Below, piece by piece: positions 1 through 7,048 of a stretch of 32,614 bases of DNA. Position 1 is the stretch's first letter. Each line of letters begins with the position of its first letter. A program made the position numbers and the translations under genes. The notes beneath the pieces are model-generated. The model had not been told where the DNA came from. It made no database searches and was given only the letters and a program-made list of their open reading frames with translations. The DNA is from an uncultured Eubacteriales bacterium (lineage in GTDB: Bacteria; Bacillota; Clostridia; Peptostreptococcales; Anaerovoracaceae), in assembly GCA_902778585.1 (NCBI GenBank), contig CACYYD010000020.1, positions 1 through 32,614 of the forward strand. The letters run 5' to 3'.

Positions 1-203
<203 letters not shown>

Positions 204-249
204 ATGTTTATTACTCACACATTTCTGTGATCGTATTCCGTAACTCGGA

Positions 250-267
250 TGACGCACATTTGCGTCA
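250..267 (-). other. Stem-loop in the 16S rRNA leader
   Basis: A perfect inverted repeat with 7-bp arms (TGACGCA, 4-nt loop, TGCGTCA) lies about 50 nt upstream of the mature 16S start, inside the rRNA leader. It could be a processing or antitermination structure. The arm sequence is also the core of the motif array at 22821-23084, which may be chance. A second hairpin (AAAGGGC/GCCCTT) sits at 341-357. No gene is seen in 204-426. Confidence 0.5.
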
Positions 268-426
268 TTATTGTGCTTTGAATTTTCGAGGACTAACAAG
301 TTTTGCTTGTTTGTCTTTTTGCTTCAAAGTCTTTCTATTTAAGGGCCAAAGCCCTTTAATTTCAAGACCTGTTCTGCACTATGAAGTTTTCAAGGTTCCG
401 CTGCGCTTCTCAGCGACAGCTTGTTT

Positions 427-455
427 AGTATACGCAACTCAGCGATCTCTGTCAA
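427..455 (-). promoter_or_regulatory. rRNA promoter, sigma-A type
   Basis: On the minus strand there is a perfect -35 box TTGACA (450-455), a 17-bp spacer and a -10 box TATACT (427-432), reading toward the 16S gene. Transcription would start near 420 and give a leader of about 215 nt. The boxes and spacing are near consensus, as expected for an rRNA promoter. Confidence 0.85.
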
Positions 456-530
456 GAACTTTTTCAGAATTTTTTAAATTCTTTTTTGCTCTTTTTCAGT
501 GCTGTATGCAGCGCACACTGCCTGATGGCT

Positions 531-560
531 TAAAAAATCAGGGCCGTTTTTCATGCCCTG
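531..560 (-). terminator. Intrinsic terminator-like hairpin upstream of the rRNA promoter
   Basis: On the minus strand CAGGGC (555-560) and GCCCTG (539-544) form a 6-bp stem followed directly by six Ts (532-537). It lies between two promoter-like sequences, at 578-605 and 427-455, so a transcript from the upstream one would meet a terminator within about 40 nt. Confidence 0.6.
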
Positions 561-577
561 TTCTTAAGCACTCGCTT

Positions 578-605
578 ATAATACTCCTTTAAAAAATTAA
601 GTCAA
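578..605 (-). promoter_or_regulatory. Second, upstream promoter-like sequence
   Basis: Minus strand TTGACT (600-605), 16-bp spacer, TATTAT (578-583). It points toward the 16S gene but is followed by the hairpin and T-run at 531-560. It could be a second rRNA promoter subject to antitermination, or the promoter of a very short transcript. Confidence 0.5.
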
Positions 606-688
606 GCACTATTTTGAGATTTTTTCGGAAAAAACTAAAATTGTTTTAGCTTATAAAAATGCCCCCTTCAGCTTGTGCCCGGAGCACT

Positions 689-714
689 AAAAATCGCCGC
701 ATTTCTGTGGCGAT
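689..714 (-). terminator. Intrinsic terminator of the DUF308-like gene
   Basis: Minus strand ATCGCC (709-714), a ten-base loop, GGCGAT and a run of Ts, about 25 nt downstream of the stop codon at 740. Confidence 0.75.
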
Positions 715-739
715 GATGATCATGCATTATGTGCAGCTT

Positions 740-1471
740 TTATTCTTCTGCTTCGCGCTCGGCTTCCCTCTCCTGTCTGGTAATAGCCGCGCTCATCATG
801 ACGTCCTGTTCGGCTGCCATATCTTCCTTTATCCTGGCAATGCGCCTCTGCGCGTTCTTCTGCTCACGTATGCCTTCCTTGGCCTTGGCGAGCGCGCGCT
901 TTTCGTCTTCCTGGGCTTCCTTCAGCTTTTCTTCATTGCCGGTAACGAAGCTCGGCCTTGAATACTCGATGCTGAACGACTGCACGAATCTTCTGAGTCC
1001 CAGGATGATCATGCATATACCTATAAGAAGAGTTCCGCTCAGCCTCAGGGTCGCGTTGTTGAAGAACATATATACTCCGGCTATGAACATAAGGGAGCAA
1101 AGAGCTATACCGATGGCGTGGCTTCTGTCAGTCTCCATTATGTCGAGCCACTCATATCTGAAAGAGAGGACTCCTTCGACGAGCATCCAGAGCGCAAACA
1201 TCATCTGTGCGGACATGTCGTCGCTCACCTGTCCGGTAAGAATGACCAGTCCGAAGATGAGCATAAGGAGCCCGTCCTTTGCGATGCTGACGCCCACATC
1301 GGAAACATCGAAGTCAGCGCGTCTTCCTATAAGCATCTCGAGCGCGCCGAGGAGCATAAAGACGAGTCCGATCACGAATGCGACCGAAAGAAATGCGGCG
1401 CTGGCATTTGCCACGCAGAATATTCCCGTTCCTGTCATCGCGATGCTCGCGATCATCATCAGTGTTCTCAT
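740..1471 (-). CDS. DUF308 / HdeD-like multi-pass membrane protein with charged C-terminal tail
   Basis: Residues 1-170 hold about six hydrophobic segments separated by short loops, the pattern of the HdeD/DUF308 family of small membrane proteins, whose molecular role in Firmicutes is unknown. The last 60 residues are strongly charged and rich in Glu, Lys, Arg and Ala, probably a cytoplasmic coiled-coil helix. I start at the second Met (1471) because GGAGG lies eight bases before it; an in-frame ATG nine codons upstream (1498) has no comparable site. The gene stands alone between the iorB terminator and its own terminator at 689-714. The family assignment rests on topology and general look only. 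Confidence 0.65.
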   Translation of the reverse strand: MRTLMMIASIAMTGTGIFCVANASAAFLSVAFVIGLVFMLLGALEMLIGRRADFDVSDVGVSIAKDGLLMLIFGLVILTGQVSDDMSAQMMFALWMLVEGVLSFRYEWLDIMETDRSHAIGIALCSLMFIAGVYMFFNNATLRLSGTLLIGICMIILGLRRFVQSFSIEYSRPSFVTGNEEKLKEAQEDEKRALAKAKEGIREQKNAQRRIARIKEDMAAEQDVMMSAAITRQEREAEREAEE

Positions 1472-1510
1472 TGCTGTTTCCTCCAAAGTCCGTATCATCT
1501 TACCACTAAA

Positions 1511-1536
1511 ATACCCGCCCTAGCAAGGGCGGGTAC
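1511..1536 (-). terminator. Intrinsic terminator of iorAB
   Basis: Minus strand TACCCGCCC, TTGCTA loop, GGGCGGGTA, then TTTTAG. A GC-rich 9-bp stem with a T tail about 20 nt after the iorB stop. Confidence 0.88.
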
Positions 1537-1554
1537 CTTCTTATGATATTGCGT

Positions 1555-2130
1555 TTACAGTTCGTAGCCTGCGTGGAAAGCCTTCTTGTTGAGTTCAACG
1601 AATTTAGGCTTTACGTTGGCCTCGATCTCTGCATCCCAGTCGATCTCGTCGAGTCCGCCCATGTTCTTTACAAGAGCGCCGAGGAGAACGATGTTCATTG
1701 CCTTAGGATTGCCGAGCTCTGTCGCGATCTCAGCTGCCTTGAACGCGTGAACGTCGCAGATCTTGCTGAGGTTCTCGATGATGCCTTCAGGATACTCCGC
1801 GTTGCCCAGGTTGACCGGTACCGGCTGGATCTGGTGGTCATTGATAACCATTGTTCCGCCGATCTTCAGGTGGTCGAGCCATCTGAGAGCTTCCATCTCT
1901 TCGAATGCAACGATAACGTCAGCAGATCCCTTGCCTACGATTGGCGAATAGACCTTTTCGCCGTATCTTACCTGTGTGGATACGGAGCCGCCTCTCTGAG
2001 ACATTCCGTGGATCTCGCTCATCTTTACGTCGTAGCCCGCCTTCATGAGGCCGCTTGTCAGGATCTTCGATGCGAGGATGGTTCCCTGTCCGCCTACTCC
2101 TACCAGGAGGATATTCTTTACTTCACTCAT
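1555..2130 (-). CDS. iorB: Indolepyruvate ferredoxin oxidoreductase, beta subunit
   Basis: Gamma-type domain of the 2-oxoacid:ferredoxin oxidoreductases, 191 aa, the usual IorB length. It opens with the conserved glycine-rich GVGGQGT motif (residues about 11-17), followed by a segment with SEIHGMSQRGG that is typical of the subunit. With IorA it oxidatively decarboxylates aryl pyruvates such as indolepyruvate and phenylpyruvate to aryl-acetyl-CoA, reducing ferredoxin in the cytoplasm. This is a step in aromatic amino-acid fermentation. The ATG at 2130 overlaps the iorA stop in a TAATG arrangement, so the two subunits are translationally coupled. A terminator follows at 1511-1536. Confidence 0.95.
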   Translation of the reverse strand: MSEVKNILLVGVGGQGTILASKILTSGLMKAGYDVKMSEIHGMSQRGGSVSTQVRYGEKVYSPIVGKGSADVIVAFEEMEALRWLDHLKIGGTMVINDHQIQPVPVNLGNAEYPEGIIENLSKICDVHAFKAAEIATELGNPKAMNIVLLGALVKNMGGLDEIDWDAEIEANVKPKFVELNKKAFHAGYEL

Positions 2131-3908
2131 TACCTTGTCACCTCCTCAATAGCCTTGAATGGGCAAACCTGCTTGCAGACTGTGCAGCCGTTGCAGCTTG
2201 TGTAGTCTACTACTACCTTCTCCTTTGTGGAGATCAGTGCAGGGCAGCCTGTCTTTACGCACATCTTGCAGTTTTTGCACTTGTCCTGATCGATCACGCA
2301 CTGTGTCTTGTGCAGTGTCGGGAACTCGTCGATGTCCTGCTTGCTGAACTTCTTGAGTACGCACGGCCATCTTGTGATGAGTACGCACGGCTCGTCCTTC
2401 GGCAGCAGCTTGTCGAGTGCGTCGTTGACCTCGTCGAGGTGGTTAGGGTTGACGGTGATGATGTTCTCGTCCTTTACGCCGATAGCCTTGCAGAGTGCAG
2501 GGATGTCTACCTCAGGAGCTTCCTTGCCCATCAGAGTGTAGCCTGTTCCAGGGTTCTGCTGGTGGCCTGTCATACCTGTGATACGGTTGTCGAGGATGAC
2601 GGTCAGGTTGTGGCCGCTGTTATATACCTCGTCCATCAGCGAGTTGACGCCTGTGTGGAAGAATGTGGAGTCGCCGATCACGGAAACTACCTTTGTATCC
2701 TTGCCTGCGTCCTTCAGGGCGATGCTTGCGCCGTGGCCCTGTGAGATCGATGCGCCCATGCAGATAGTTGTATGCATAGCGCCGAGAGGTGCGGATGAAC
2801 CGAGTGTGTAGCATCCGATATCTCCGGTGATCATGAGGTTCTTTCTCTTCGACAGAGCGTAGAAGAATCCTCTGTGAGGGCAGCCTGCGCAGAGTGCCGG
2901 AGGTCTTACTACAGTCTGGAGATCAGACTTGTAAGTCTCAGGCTCGACGCCCAGGAATGCCTTGCGGACTATATCTGTGTTGAGCTCGTCGTATCTTGGG
3001 ATGACGTCCTTGCCTGTGCACTCGATGCCGAGCATCTTTACGTGCTCCTCGATGTACGGATCCATCTCTTCTACGATGTAGACCTTGTCTACCTTGGAGC
3101 AGAAGTCCTTGATGAGGTCATCAGGCAGAGGGAATGTGAGACCCAGCTTCAGATAGGAAGCGTCCTCGCCGAACGTCTCTCTTGCATACTGATACGAAAC
3201 TCCGGATGTGATGACACCGATCTTTGTGCTGTGCATCTCGACTCTGTTGAACTCGCAGTTGTTGGAGAACTCTCTTGCGGCTGCGACTCTGTCTTCGAGT
3301 GTAGCTCTCAGCACCTTTGCGTTTGCCGGAGCAGTAACGTACTTTCTGATCTTAGGCTCGTAATCAGGAACGTCTGCCTCTTCCCTTTCGCCCAGCTCTA
3401 CGATGCCCTTGGAGTGGCATGTTCTTGTTGTTACGTGGAAGAGCACCGGCATGTCGAATCTCTCGGAGAGTGCGAAAGCCTTCTTCATGAAGTCCTTCGA
3501 CTCCTGGGAATCGGACGGCTCGAGCATGAGAAGCCTTGCCGACTTAGCCGTGTTTCTGTTGTCCTGCTCGTTCTGCGAGCTGTGCTGACCCGGATCGTCT
3601 GCAACTACCATTACGAATCCGCCGGTAACTCCGGTGTAAGCGAATGTGTAGATAGGGTCTGCAGCAACGTTCATTCCAACGTGCTTCATTGCACAGAAGG
3701 ACCTTACTCCTGCGATGGATGCTCCGATCGCTGCCTCTGTGGCTACCTTTTCATTAGGTGCCCACTCGGAGTATACGGACTCGCCGTACTGAGGCATGTT
3801 TTCAAGGATCTCTGTGCTTGGTGTTCCCGGGTATGCCGATGCGAATCTTGCGCCGCCTTCATATGCGCCGCGGGCAGTCGCTTCGTTACCGGACATGATA
3901 ACTTTCAT
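2130..3908 (-). CDS. iorA: Indolepyruvate ferredoxin oxidoreductase, alpha subunit
   Basis: 592 aa, full length. The N-terminal pyrimidine-binding domain starts with SGNEATARGA and SAYPGTPSTEI. The thiamine-diphosphate domain carries GDIGCYTLGS (about residue 360) and GDSTFFHTG followed by ILDN (about 407-435), the GDG...N-type cofactor motif. The C-terminus holds two [4Fe-4S] motifs, CKNCKMC...GCP (544-556) and CNGCTVCKQVCP (572-583). It forms the ferredoxin-reducing complex with IorB. A strong GGAGG site precedes the ATG. The usual neighbour, a phenylacetate-CoA ligase gene, is not present. Transcription probably comes from the promoter at 4048-4076. Confidence 0.97.
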   Translation of the reverse strand: MKVIMSGNEATARGAYEGGARFASAYPGTPSTEILENMPQYGESVYSEWAPNEKVATEAAIGASIAGVRSFCAMKHVGMNVAADPIYTFAYTGVTGGFVMVVADDPGQHSSQNEQDNRNTAKSARLLMLEPSDSQESKDFMKKAFALSERFDMPVLFHVTTRTCHSKGIVELGEREEADVPDYEPKIRKYVTAPANAKVLRATLEDRVAAAREFSNNCEFNRVEMHSTKIGVITSGVSYQYARETFGEDASYLKLGLTFPLPDDLIKDFCSKVDKVYIVEEMDPYIEEHVKMLGIECTGKDVIPRYDELNTDIVRKAFLGVEPETYKSDLQTVVRPPALCAGCPHRGFFYALSKRKNLMITGDIGCYTLGSSAPLGAMHTTICMGASISQGHGASIALKDAGKDTKVVSVIGDSTFFHTGVNSLMDEVYNSGHNLTVILDNRITGMTGHQQNPGTGYTLMGKEAPEVDIPALCKAIGVKDENIITVNPNHLDEVNDALDKLLPKDEPCVLITRWPCVLKKFSKQDIDEFPTLHKTQCVIDQDKCKNCKMCVKTGCPALISTKEKVVVDYTSCNGCTVCKQVCPFKAIEEVTR

Positions 3909-3990
3909 AAAGCATTTCCTCCCTTTTACATAATGCAGGCGCGCCCCGTGCGCACCCGCAGTTTTATCTTTAAATGCCCTTACGCCATCA

Positions 3991-4022
3991 TTAGCTTCTA
4001 TATATTTATGATATATATAGAA
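3991..4022. promoter_or_regulatory. AT-rich inverted repeat in the iorAB leader
   Basis: A nearly perfect inverted repeat with arms TTCTATATAT and ATATATAGAA lies between the iorAB promoter and its ribosome binding site, just downstream of the predicted transcription start. A second, GC-rich imperfect hairpin lies at about 3934-3959. Either could be an operator or RNA structure controlling iorAB. No known riboswitch was recognised. Confidence 0.4.
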
Positions 4023-4047
4023 GAAACAGTTATCTCCTGCCTTAGAA

Positions 4048-4076
4048 TTATACGCTTTGTCAGTTTCTTAATCAAC
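4048..4076 (-). promoter_or_regulatory. iorAB promoter
   Basis: Minus strand TTGATT (4071-4076), 17-bp spacer, TATAAT (4048-4053). Perfect -10 box and optimal spacing, reading toward iorA with a leader of about 130 nt. Confidence 0.75.
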
Positions 4077-4080
4077 AAAC

Positions 4081-4107
4081 AAGGGCAGCGCACACGCGCC
4101 GCCCTTA
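4081..4107 (-). terminator. Intrinsic terminator of the pentapeptide-repeat gene
   Basis: Minus strand AAGGGCGGCGCG, short loop, CGCTGCCCTT then TGTTTG. GC-rich stem with one mismatch, 16 nt after the stop at 4123. Confidence 0.75.
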
Positions 4108-4122
4108 TGTATTTGTTTTGTT

Positions 4123-4929
4123 TTACTTTGACTGGTAATCGACGCACTGCTGCCTGTCGAGGAAAAAGTGTATTCCCGGCGAGCTGTCCTTCCAGCGGTC
4201 TGTCTGGAAGCCGTTGGCAGGCTCGATCCACTTGCCGACTTCGTAATAGAAGTCAGGGTCTACGGTCGACTGTGCCCAGCTGTAATTCTCGGTCTCGTCT
4301 ATGCTTGTGATCTTGAGGACCTTTACCTTCGAGACCCTGCCCGTCTCCATGGTTGCCATGCAGCGGTGAGCGTCTTTAGGCACAAGCATCATCACGACAC
4401 GGAGGTCGGTGCAGCACTTCCATGCGATGAAGGCCTCGCCCTCCTCCGGGCAGCGCATCTTATACCACTGCGTGTCGTCGTCGGTTATCACCTTGTCCTG
4501 GTTGAGCGCATCCTCGAGGACCGACGAGTATATGTTTGCCCCTCTGAGGTCGATGCCCGTCATATCCTGGAAGCGGAAGCTGCAGCCGCGCGCCTTGCAC
4601 CCGCAGAGCTTCATGTCCGTAAGGTCATTATTATAGAAAGCAACGTTGTCCATATTCGAGCCGCTGAAGTCCGCCGCGTGCAGGCTGCAGCCGTCAAATG
4701 TCGCGCGCGAAAAATCTATCCCTTTAAGGTCGCGGCCGGCGAGGTCTATTCCTTTTATAATGCAGTGGCGCATGTCGGGCATGGCGCCGGCCGCCGCAGC
4801 CGCGCGCGCCTCCTCAAGCGCCGCGTCAAACTCAGCCGCCGACTCAATGCGGCGCTTATCGCTTTCCGGTATCGGTCTGTAGGCCTCGTTGTCCTTCACG
4901 AAGTCCATCTCGCTGCTTGTAAAGTTCAT
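4123..4929 (-). CDS. Pentapeptide-repeat protein
   Basis: 268 aa. Residues about 55-140 have the A(D/N)LXX-type five-residue periodicity of a right-handed quadrilateral beta-helix: IKGIDLAGRDLKGIDFSR, then repeats around HAADFSGSNMDN and IDLRGANIYSS. The N-terminus is Ala/Glu-rich and helical. The C-terminal 110 residues form a separate globular domain with Cys, Trp and His residues that resembles the small domain often attached to pentapeptide repeats in gut Firmicutes (DUF5758-like, from memory). Substrate or partner cannot be inferred. The start follows a GGGGG stretch. It is a monocistronic unit between two terminators. Confidence 0.8.
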   Translation of the reverse strand: MNFTSSEMDFVKDNEAYRPIPESDKRRIESAAEFDAALEEARAAAAAGAMPDMRHCIIKGIDLAGRDLKGIDFSRATFDGCSLHAADFSGSNMDNVAFYNNDLTDMKLCGCKARGCSFRFQDMTGIDLRGANIYSSVLEDALNQDKVITDDDTQWYKMRCPEEGEAFIAWKCCTDLRVVMMLVPKDAHRCMATMETGRVSKVKVLKITSIDETENYSWAQSTVDPDFYYEVGKWIEPANGFQTDRWKDSSPGIHFFLDRQQCVDYQSK

Positions 4930-4985
4930 CCCCCTTGTCCTTTCCTTTTATATGCTGGAACCATTATACACCCGCTCCGCAAAGA

Positions 4986-5023
4986 AAACACGGCTCCGCC
5001 ATATTGCGAAAGCCGCGTTTTGT
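4986..5023 (-). terminator. Intrinsic terminator of the NhaC-family gene
   Basis: Minus strand AAAACGCGGCTT, loop, AGCCGTGTTTTC. Long stem with U-rich tail, about 60 nt after the stop at 5086. Confidence 0.75.
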
Positions 5024-5085
5024 ATAGATATCACTATTATTATCTTTTTATAACGCTGAGGAACGTCTCAGCTGCCGGCCTGCCC

Positions 5086-6645
5086 TTACTCGGCGGCTGC
5101 CTGGTTGGCGTTTGCCTCAGCAGGCACTCTGTATGTGCCCTGACGTCCTCTCATGAAGATGAGGACTGCGAAGAGCAGAACCAGTCCGACGATCATCGGG
5201 ATGACCCATCCGCCTGTGAATCCTGCGATCACGTAGCAGACAGCGGATACAGCTGCAACCGTTGTAGCGTAAGGCAGCTGTGTAGTAACGTGCGACAGGT
5301 GGTTGCAGGCTGCTCCTGCAGATGCCATGATCGTTGTATCGGAGATCGGCGAGCAGTGGTCGCCGTAAACTCCGCCGGCCATGCAGGCTGCGAGGATAGG
5401 CATTGTCAGCTGCGGCTGGGACTGTGTGATGGCGAGTCCGATAGGGATCATCATTCCGAATGTTCCCCATGATGTTCCGCTTGCGAATGCCAGCAGGCAT
5501 GCGATGATGAAGAGTGCCGCAGGGATGAGTCCCATTACAGCTCCGCTCATGTTCTCTACCAGTCCGGCAACGAAGTCTGCCAGGCCGAGGCTGCTTGTCA
5601 TCGAGTTGAGTGACCATGCGAGTGTGAGTACCAGGATAGGCGATACCATCTGCTTGAAGCCTTCAGGCACGCAGCTCATGCACTCTGTGAATGTGATGGT
5701 CCTTCTGCATACGAAGTAGATAACGATAATTACCAGTGCTACGAATGCTCCGAGAGGGAGTCCGTATGTAGCGTCTGAGTTAGCGAACGAGTTTACGAAA
5801 CTCTCGCCCTCGAAGATACCGCCTGTGTAAACCATTCCGAATACGCAGCAGATAACGAGAACGACTACAGGGAGAACGAGGTCGAGCACGATGCCCTTGT
5901 CACTTCCTTCGTCAGCAGCGCTTGCTGCTCCTGCATTGATGTCTTCTACTGTAAAGAGGTCGCCGTTTTCTACAGCGTTCTTCTCAAACTCAGCCATGTT
6001 GAAGAAGTCGAATCTCATGAAGATGATAGCGAACATCATGACGATGGTGAAGATAGCGTAGAAGTTATAAGGGATGCAGTTGATGAATACCTTGATGCCG
6101 TTCTGGCCTTCAACGAATCCGGATACTGCTGCTGCCCAGGATGAGATCGGTGCGATGATGCAGACCGGTGCAGCTGTAGCGTCGATGAGGTAAGCCAGCT
6201 TAGCTCTCGATACCTTGAACTCATCTGTGACAGGCTTCATTACCGAACCTACTGTCAGGCAGTTGAAATAGTCGTCTACGAAGATGATGATTCCGAGGAG
6301 CACTGTTGCTGCCTGGGCGGCTGCACGGGATCTTACCCTTCTGAGTGCCCACTTTCCGAAGGCCTTGGAGCCGCCGGAGAGGTTCATCAGTGCTACGATG
6401 ATTCCGAGGATGACGAGGAATACGAGGATCCCGACATCGCCCGCGTCAGAGAGGGATCCGATGATACCATCCTGAAGTGCGTGATTTACGATGCCGCCGA
6501 AGTCAGCTCCTGCGTAGAGAACGGCTCCCGTGAGGATACCGATAAACAGCGAGCTGTATACTTCCTTTGTGATAAGAGCCAGTACGATGGCTACGAGCGG
6601 GGGCAGTATTGCCCATGCGGTTGCGTACAGAGCAGGTGTGTCCAT
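5086..6645 (-). CDS. NhaC-family Na+/H+ antiporter-type transporter, probably a lysine transporter (LysW type)
   Basis: 519 aa with about eleven or twelve hydrophobic segments. It has the family motifs FVDDYFNCLTVGSVMKP (about residues 125-142) and GVYGDHCSPISDTTIMAS (about 425-442), both characteristic of NhaC-superfamily carriers. The gene is directly controlled by the lysine riboswitch upstream. NhaC-family members behind L-boxes were predicted in comparative-genomic work to be lysine transporters (LysW), so lysine uptake with Na+ or H+ coupling is the best guess; sequence alone does not prove the substrate. The start is supported by AGGAGG eight to nine bases before the ATG. A terminator follows. 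Confidence 0.85.
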   Translation of the reverse strand: MDTPALYATAWAILPPLVAIVLALITKEVYSSLFIGILTGAVLYAGADFGGIVNHALQDGIIGSLSDAGDVGILVFLVILGIIVALMNLSGGSKAFGKWALRRVRSRAAAQAATVLLGIIIFVDDYFNCLTVGSVMKPVTDEFKVSRAKLAYLIDATAAPVCIIAPISSWAAAVSGFVEGQNGIKVFINCIPYNFYAIFTIVMMFAIIFMRFDFFNMAEFEKNAVENGDLFTVEDINAGAASAADEGSDKGIVLDLVLPVVVLVICCVFGMVYTGGIFEGESFVNSFANSDATYGLPLGAFVALVIIVIYFVCRRTITFTECMSCVPEGFKQMVSPILVLTLAWSLNSMTSSLGLADFVAGLVENMSGAVMGLIPAALFIIACLLAFASGTSWGTFGMMIPIGLAITQSQPQLTMPILAACMAGGVYGDHCSPISDTTIMASAGAACNHLSHVTTQLPYATTVAAVSAVCYVIAGFTGGWVIPMIVGLVLLFAVLIFMRGRQGTYRVPAEANANQAAAE

Positions 6646-6660
6646 ATAAAGTTACCTCCT

Positions 6661-6710
6661 AAAATAAAATGATCCATGAATAACGCTTGAAACGAAACTG
6701 CCATGGATCA
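6661..6710 (-). terminator. Riboswitch-controlled terminator hairpin
   Basis: Minus strand TGATCCATG (6702-6710), a loop of about 23 nt, CATGGATCA (6670-6678), then TTTTATTTT. This is the expression platform of the lysine riboswitch. The segment CCATG in its 5' arm can instead pair with CATGG in the 3' strand of the aptamer P1 helix (with GGTAA/TTACC between), giving an antiterminator. Lysine binding would hold P1 closed and favour termination. Confidence 0.75.
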
Positions 6711-6735
6711 GGTAACTCTCATATATTTACCGCCT

Positions 6736-6905
6736 ACCATGATAGCGCTCCACTTGCGTGACAGTCCGGCACATCTTATTGTACCGTCCCAGCAGACCGG
6801 CTCAGGGATTCCGGTAAGCTTCGGCGGATCATCCTTTCACGGCCGCGCTCCCCTGCGCTTTTTGAAGACCGTTACTCATAATCTCCGCAACCTCTATCGG
6901 GTCAG
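6736..6905 (-). promoter_or_regulatory. Lysine riboswitch (L box) aptamer
   Basis: Minus-strand sequence has the conserved L-box blocks in order: GATAGAGGTTGCGGA (5' P1 and core), GAGTAACGG, AGGGGAGCG, GTGAAAGG, CCGCCGAAGC, TCTGCTGGGAC, ACTGTCAC, and AGTGGAGCGCTATC (3' core and P1). P1 is closed by GATAG/CTATC with an outer ACC/GGT helix. It lies directly upstream of the NhaC-family gene, with a terminator platform at 6661-6710 and a strong promoter at 6931-6959. Mechanism predicted: off at high lysine. Confidence 0.95.
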
Positions 6906-6930
6906 GTGTTATTCACTTGTGTACCCAACT

Positions 6931-6959
6931 ATAATAAGGGTGCAGCTAAAAGATGTCAA
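6931..6959 (-). promoter_or_regulatory. Promoter of the lysine riboswitch/transporter unit
   Basis: Minus strand TTGACA (6954-6959), 17-bp spacer, TATTAT (6931-6936), about 20 nt upstream of the riboswitch P1. Consensus -35 and near-consensus -10. Confidence 0.85.
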
Positions 6960-6980
6960 CTGTATTTTGTGAAAATAAAC

Positions 6981-7011
6981 AAAAGAGCCCGGCTTTAGCC
7001 GGGTCTCTTTT
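6981..7011 (-). terminator. Strong intrinsic terminator of the surface-protein gene
   Basis: Minus strand AAAAGAGACCCGGC, TAAA loop, GCCGGGCTCTTTT. GC-rich stem with A/T flanks, 38 nt after the stop at 7049. It is nearly symmetrical and could also act on the plus strand. Confidence 0.88.
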
Positions 7012-7048
7012 GCGCTTAGTGCTATTTAGGTTGGAATGTAATTATGAA

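Noticed and set aside
227..592. Plus-strand ORF upstream of the rRNA
   Set aside because: It runs antisense through the rRNA leader, promoter and hairpins and has no recognisable protein features.
2874..4310. Long plus-strand ORF opposite iorA
   Set aside because: Cys/Leu-rich shadow translation of the strongly biased iorA codons on the other strand; it runs through promoter and terminator sequences.
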